DNA of 7,700 bases. Source: Pseudomonadales bacterium (GTDB taxonomy: Bacteria > Pseudomonadota > Gammaproteobacteria > Pseudomonadales > Pseudohongiellaceae). The DNA is taken from contig JAKSCP010000363.1 in assembly GCA_022360535.1 (NCBI GenBank), positions 1-7,700 on the forward strand, written 5' to 3'. A model generated the notes under the pieces. It worked only from the letters and a program-made list of their open reading frames with translations, had not been told where the DNA came from and searched no databases. A program made the position numbers and the translations under genes. This document shows, piece by piece, positions 6,038 to 7,700 of the stretch (positions are counted from its first letter, which is position 1; each line of letters begins with the position of its first letter).

Positions 6038-6817
6038 ATGATTAGTAAAATTCATCCGATTCCCGCCTTCACCGACAACTATATCTGGGCCATTCATCAC
6101 GCTGAATCAAACTCCCTTACAGTAGTTGACCCTGGCGATGCCGAGCCGGTTTTGGCTTATCTGCAGGCAAATGACCTGCAACTTTCTCACATTCTGATTA
6201 CTCATCACCATCCAGATCACACAGGTGGATTGGCGAAGCTGGCTGACACCTACCATCCCACAGTTTATGGACCCCAGCCCTCAAACATAAAAGGCATCAC
6301 TCATTTTCTCCACGAAGGCGATACCATCGAGCTTTATGGATTGCAGTTCCAACTCTTAGAAGTGCCAGGTCACACACTCGATCACATCGCCTATTACTGC
6401 GATGACACGGACACGCCGATCCTGTTCTGCGGTGATACTTTGTTTGCCGCTGGTTGTGGCAGGATTTTCGAAGGCACACCGGAGATGATGTTCGATTCTC
6501 TAAGTAAACTGGCGAAACTAAATCCCAAGGCTGCAGTCTACTGTACCCATGAATACACAATGGCGAATCTAAAGTTCGCTATGGCCGCAGATGGGGAGAA
6601 CCCTGCATTGCAAACACGGGTTGCGAAAGAGAAAGAAAAAAGGGAATCCGACCAACCTACCCTCCCTTCATCACTAGCTCTGGAATTGGATACCAATCCA
6701 TTCCTGCGCTGTGATCAATCTGCGGTAGTGCAATCAGTATCAGCACAGATGGGAATTTCAGATTCTGACTCCGTAAGTGTTTTTGCTGCTTTGCGAAGCT
6801 GGAAAGACAACTTCTAA
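6038..6817 (+). CDS. gloB: Hydroxyacylglutathione hydrolase (glyoxalase II)
   Basis: Second enzyme of the glyoxalase pathway: it hydrolyses S-D-lactoylglutathione to D-lactate and glutathione, which completes methylglyoxal detoxification in the cytoplasm. A metallo-beta-lactamase fold of 259 residues, near the family's usual 250-260. Metal ligands are all present: THHHPDH (55-61) giving His56, His58, Asp60 and His61; His112 in PGHTLDH; bridging Asp133 in CGDTLFAAGCGR; and His171 in CTHEYT. The C-terminal glyoxalase II domain (about 172-259) carries the family segment with KEKEKRESDQPTLPSSL (198-214), which binds glutathione. The start is ATG at 6038, which gives the usual N-terminus (IPAFTDNYIW); no clear Shine-Dalgarno precedes it. 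It is transcribed away from the methyltransferase, and mltD follows after 34 bp with no terminator, so gloB-mltD is probably one transcript. Confidence 0.97.
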   Translation: MISKIHPIPAFTDNYIWAIHHAESNSLTVVDPGDAEPVLAYLQANDLQLSHILITHHHPDHTGGLAKLADTYHPTVYGPQPSNIKGITHFLHEGDTIELYGLQFQLLEVPGHTLDHIAYYCDDTDTPILFCGDTLFAAGCGRIFEGTPEMMFDSLSKLAKLNPKAAVYCTHEYTMANLKFAMAADGENPALQTRVAKEKEKRESDQPTLPSSLALELDTNPFLRCDQSAVVQSVSAQMGISDSDSVSVFAALRSWKDNF

Positions 6818-6851
6818 TTACCAGGCACTGCTCACCGGTTAGTTTCCAACT

Positions 6852-7700
6852 ATGCGATTCACTGTTCGTTTACCGTTTTCTTTAGCTCTGTTAAGCATAC
6901 TTGCTGGCTGCCAGTTGGCCGAGCCACCTTCTGACCCAGGCGCGCAATCCACCCTGCCTCAGATCAGCGAAGCCACCGAAGTTACCACAACGTCAGTGGC
7001 AGAAATTGATAAAGCATCAATTCAAACCCCCATCCTGGAGCCGGGGCCGGAGCCAGAGCCCATCACCACCGTCTGGCAGCGATTGCAGCGGGGGTTTCAA
7101 TTGCAGTCACACTACAATCACCCAAGTGTACAAGCGCAACTGGAGTCCTACCGTGGCGACCAACGCTATTTTGACCTGATCACGGAGAGAGCGAAGCCGT
7201 TTCTCTTTTTTATTACTGAAGAAATTGAACAACGGGGTCTGCCGATGGAACTGGCGTTGCTCCCTGTTGTAGAGAGCACGTTCAACCCATCCGCCTATTC
7301 CCATGAGAATGCAGTTGGGTTGTGGCAATTCCTGGCTGCTACCGGCAGAGAGTTTGGGTTACAGCAGGACTGGTGGTATGACGGTCGCCGGGATCCGCAG
7401 GCCTCAACCATCGCAGCGCTCGATTATCTGCAGTCGCTGCATAAACAGTTTGATGGCGATTGGTTACTGGCCCTGGCTGCCTACAACACAGGCGGCGCTA
7501 ATCTCAGTCGTGCGCTAAGGCGGGTAGAGCCAGAGCGGCGAGAGTTCTGGAACCTGCCCTTGGCTCTGGAAACCCGCTCCCATGTCCCAAAGATTTTGGC
7601 ACTGTCCCGGCTAATTCAGAACCCTGAGGATTATGCTGTCACACTCAGTGACATCCCTAATGAAGATCCTCTTATCCGGGTGGAGATAGGATCGCAGATA
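6852..7700 (+). CDS. mltD: Membrane-bound lytic murein transglycosylase D (lipoprotein), N-terminal part
   Basis: The first 283 codons of a gene cut by the right edge. MltD cleaves the glycan chains of peptidoglycan to give 1,6-anhydromuramoyl ends, and acts at the inner face of the outer membrane. A lipoprotein signal peptide ends in LAGC, so Cys20 would be acylated; Gln21 (not Asp) predicts export to the outer membrane. A Pro/Glu/Thr-rich linker runs to about residue 73. The SLT domain follows: catalytic Glu141 in LLPVVESTFNPSAYS, GLWQFLAATGREFGL (156-170), and AAYNTGGANLSRAL (209-222). The last motif usually reads AYNxGEG, so the second Glu/Gly pattern is altered here. The LysM peptidoglycan-binding repeats expected at the C-terminus are beyond the window. 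The start ATG at 6852 lacks a good Shine-Dalgarno but gives a well-formed signal peptide. It follows gloB, as in other gammaproteobacteria. Confidence 0.93.
   Translation, partial: MRFTVRLPFSLALLSILAGCQLAEPPSDPGAQSTLPQISEATEVTTTSVAEIDKASIQTPILEPGPEPEPITTVWQRLQRGFQLQSHYNHPSVQAQLESYRGDQRYFDLITERAKPFLFFITEEIEQRGLPMELALLPVVESTFNPSAYSHENAVGLWQFLAATGREFGLQQDWWYDGRRDPQASTIAALDYLQSLHKQFDGDWLLALAAYNTGGANLSRALRRVEPERREFWNLPLALETRSHVPKILALSRLIQNPEDYAVTLSDIPNEDPLIRVEIGSQI

Noticed and set aside
5845..6045. 66-codon plus-strand frame in the divergent gap before gloB
   Set aside because: It overlaps the methyltransferase start, the regulatory region and the gloB start; composition and lack of a ribosome site suggest chance.
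6901..7179. 92-codon plus-strand frame near the start of mltD
   Set aside because: Out of frame with the lipoprotein signal peptide and SLT domain of mltD, which clearly occupy this stretch.
1..7700. Mobile elements, CRISPR arrays, tRNA/rRNA genes or a novel defence cassette
   Set aside because: All strands were read for repeats, transposase-like frames and RNA folds; the window is filled by conserved core genes and short gaps.

Overview
The window is an ordinary, gene-dense stretch of a gammaproteobacterial chromosome. The block mltD–gloB–YafS-like methyltransferase–rnhA–dnaQ is a familiar gammaproteobacterial neighbourhood. Here rnhA and dnaQ are collinear, as I recall for pseudomonads, rather than divergent as in E. 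coli. The moderate base composition and a large NhaD/ArsB-type sodium/proton antiporter fit a marine or salt-tolerant relative, but the exact genus cannot be read from the sequence. No mobile element, CRISPR array, tRNA or rRNA is visible.

Layout from the left: bases 1-2136, minus strand, hold a probable three-gene operon read right to left. It is nudC (NADH pyrophosphatase / RNA NAD-decapping enzyme), sohB (S49-family membrane peptidase) and the start of a YhdH/AcuI-type quinone oxidoreductase, which runs off the left edge. A 30-bp perfect palindrome with a T tract (2197-2226) separates this operon from nhaD (2257-3594, minus) and should terminate nhaD transcription. The nudC promoter abuts it. 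The 235-bp gap 3595-3829 separates nhaD from dnaQ and carries two dyads and a candidate nhaD promoter.

Bases 3830-5872, minus strand, hold the methyltransferase, rnhA and dnaQ, probably one transcript. RNase HI removes RNA from RNA:DNA hybrids and DnaQ is the proofreading subunit of DNA polymerase III, so two replication-fidelity functions are linked. A divergent intergenic region (5873-6037) then leads to gloB (6038-6817, plus), the second glyoxalase enzyme. 34 bp further on is the lipoprotein lytic transglycosylase mltD, which starts at 6852 and is cut by the right edge.

Three genes (yhdH-like, sohB, rnhA) appear to use TTG or GTG starts. I found no convincing undescribed system. The observations worth a second look are regulatory dyads, one terminator/promoter overlap and a degenerate SAM-binding motif in the methyltransferase.
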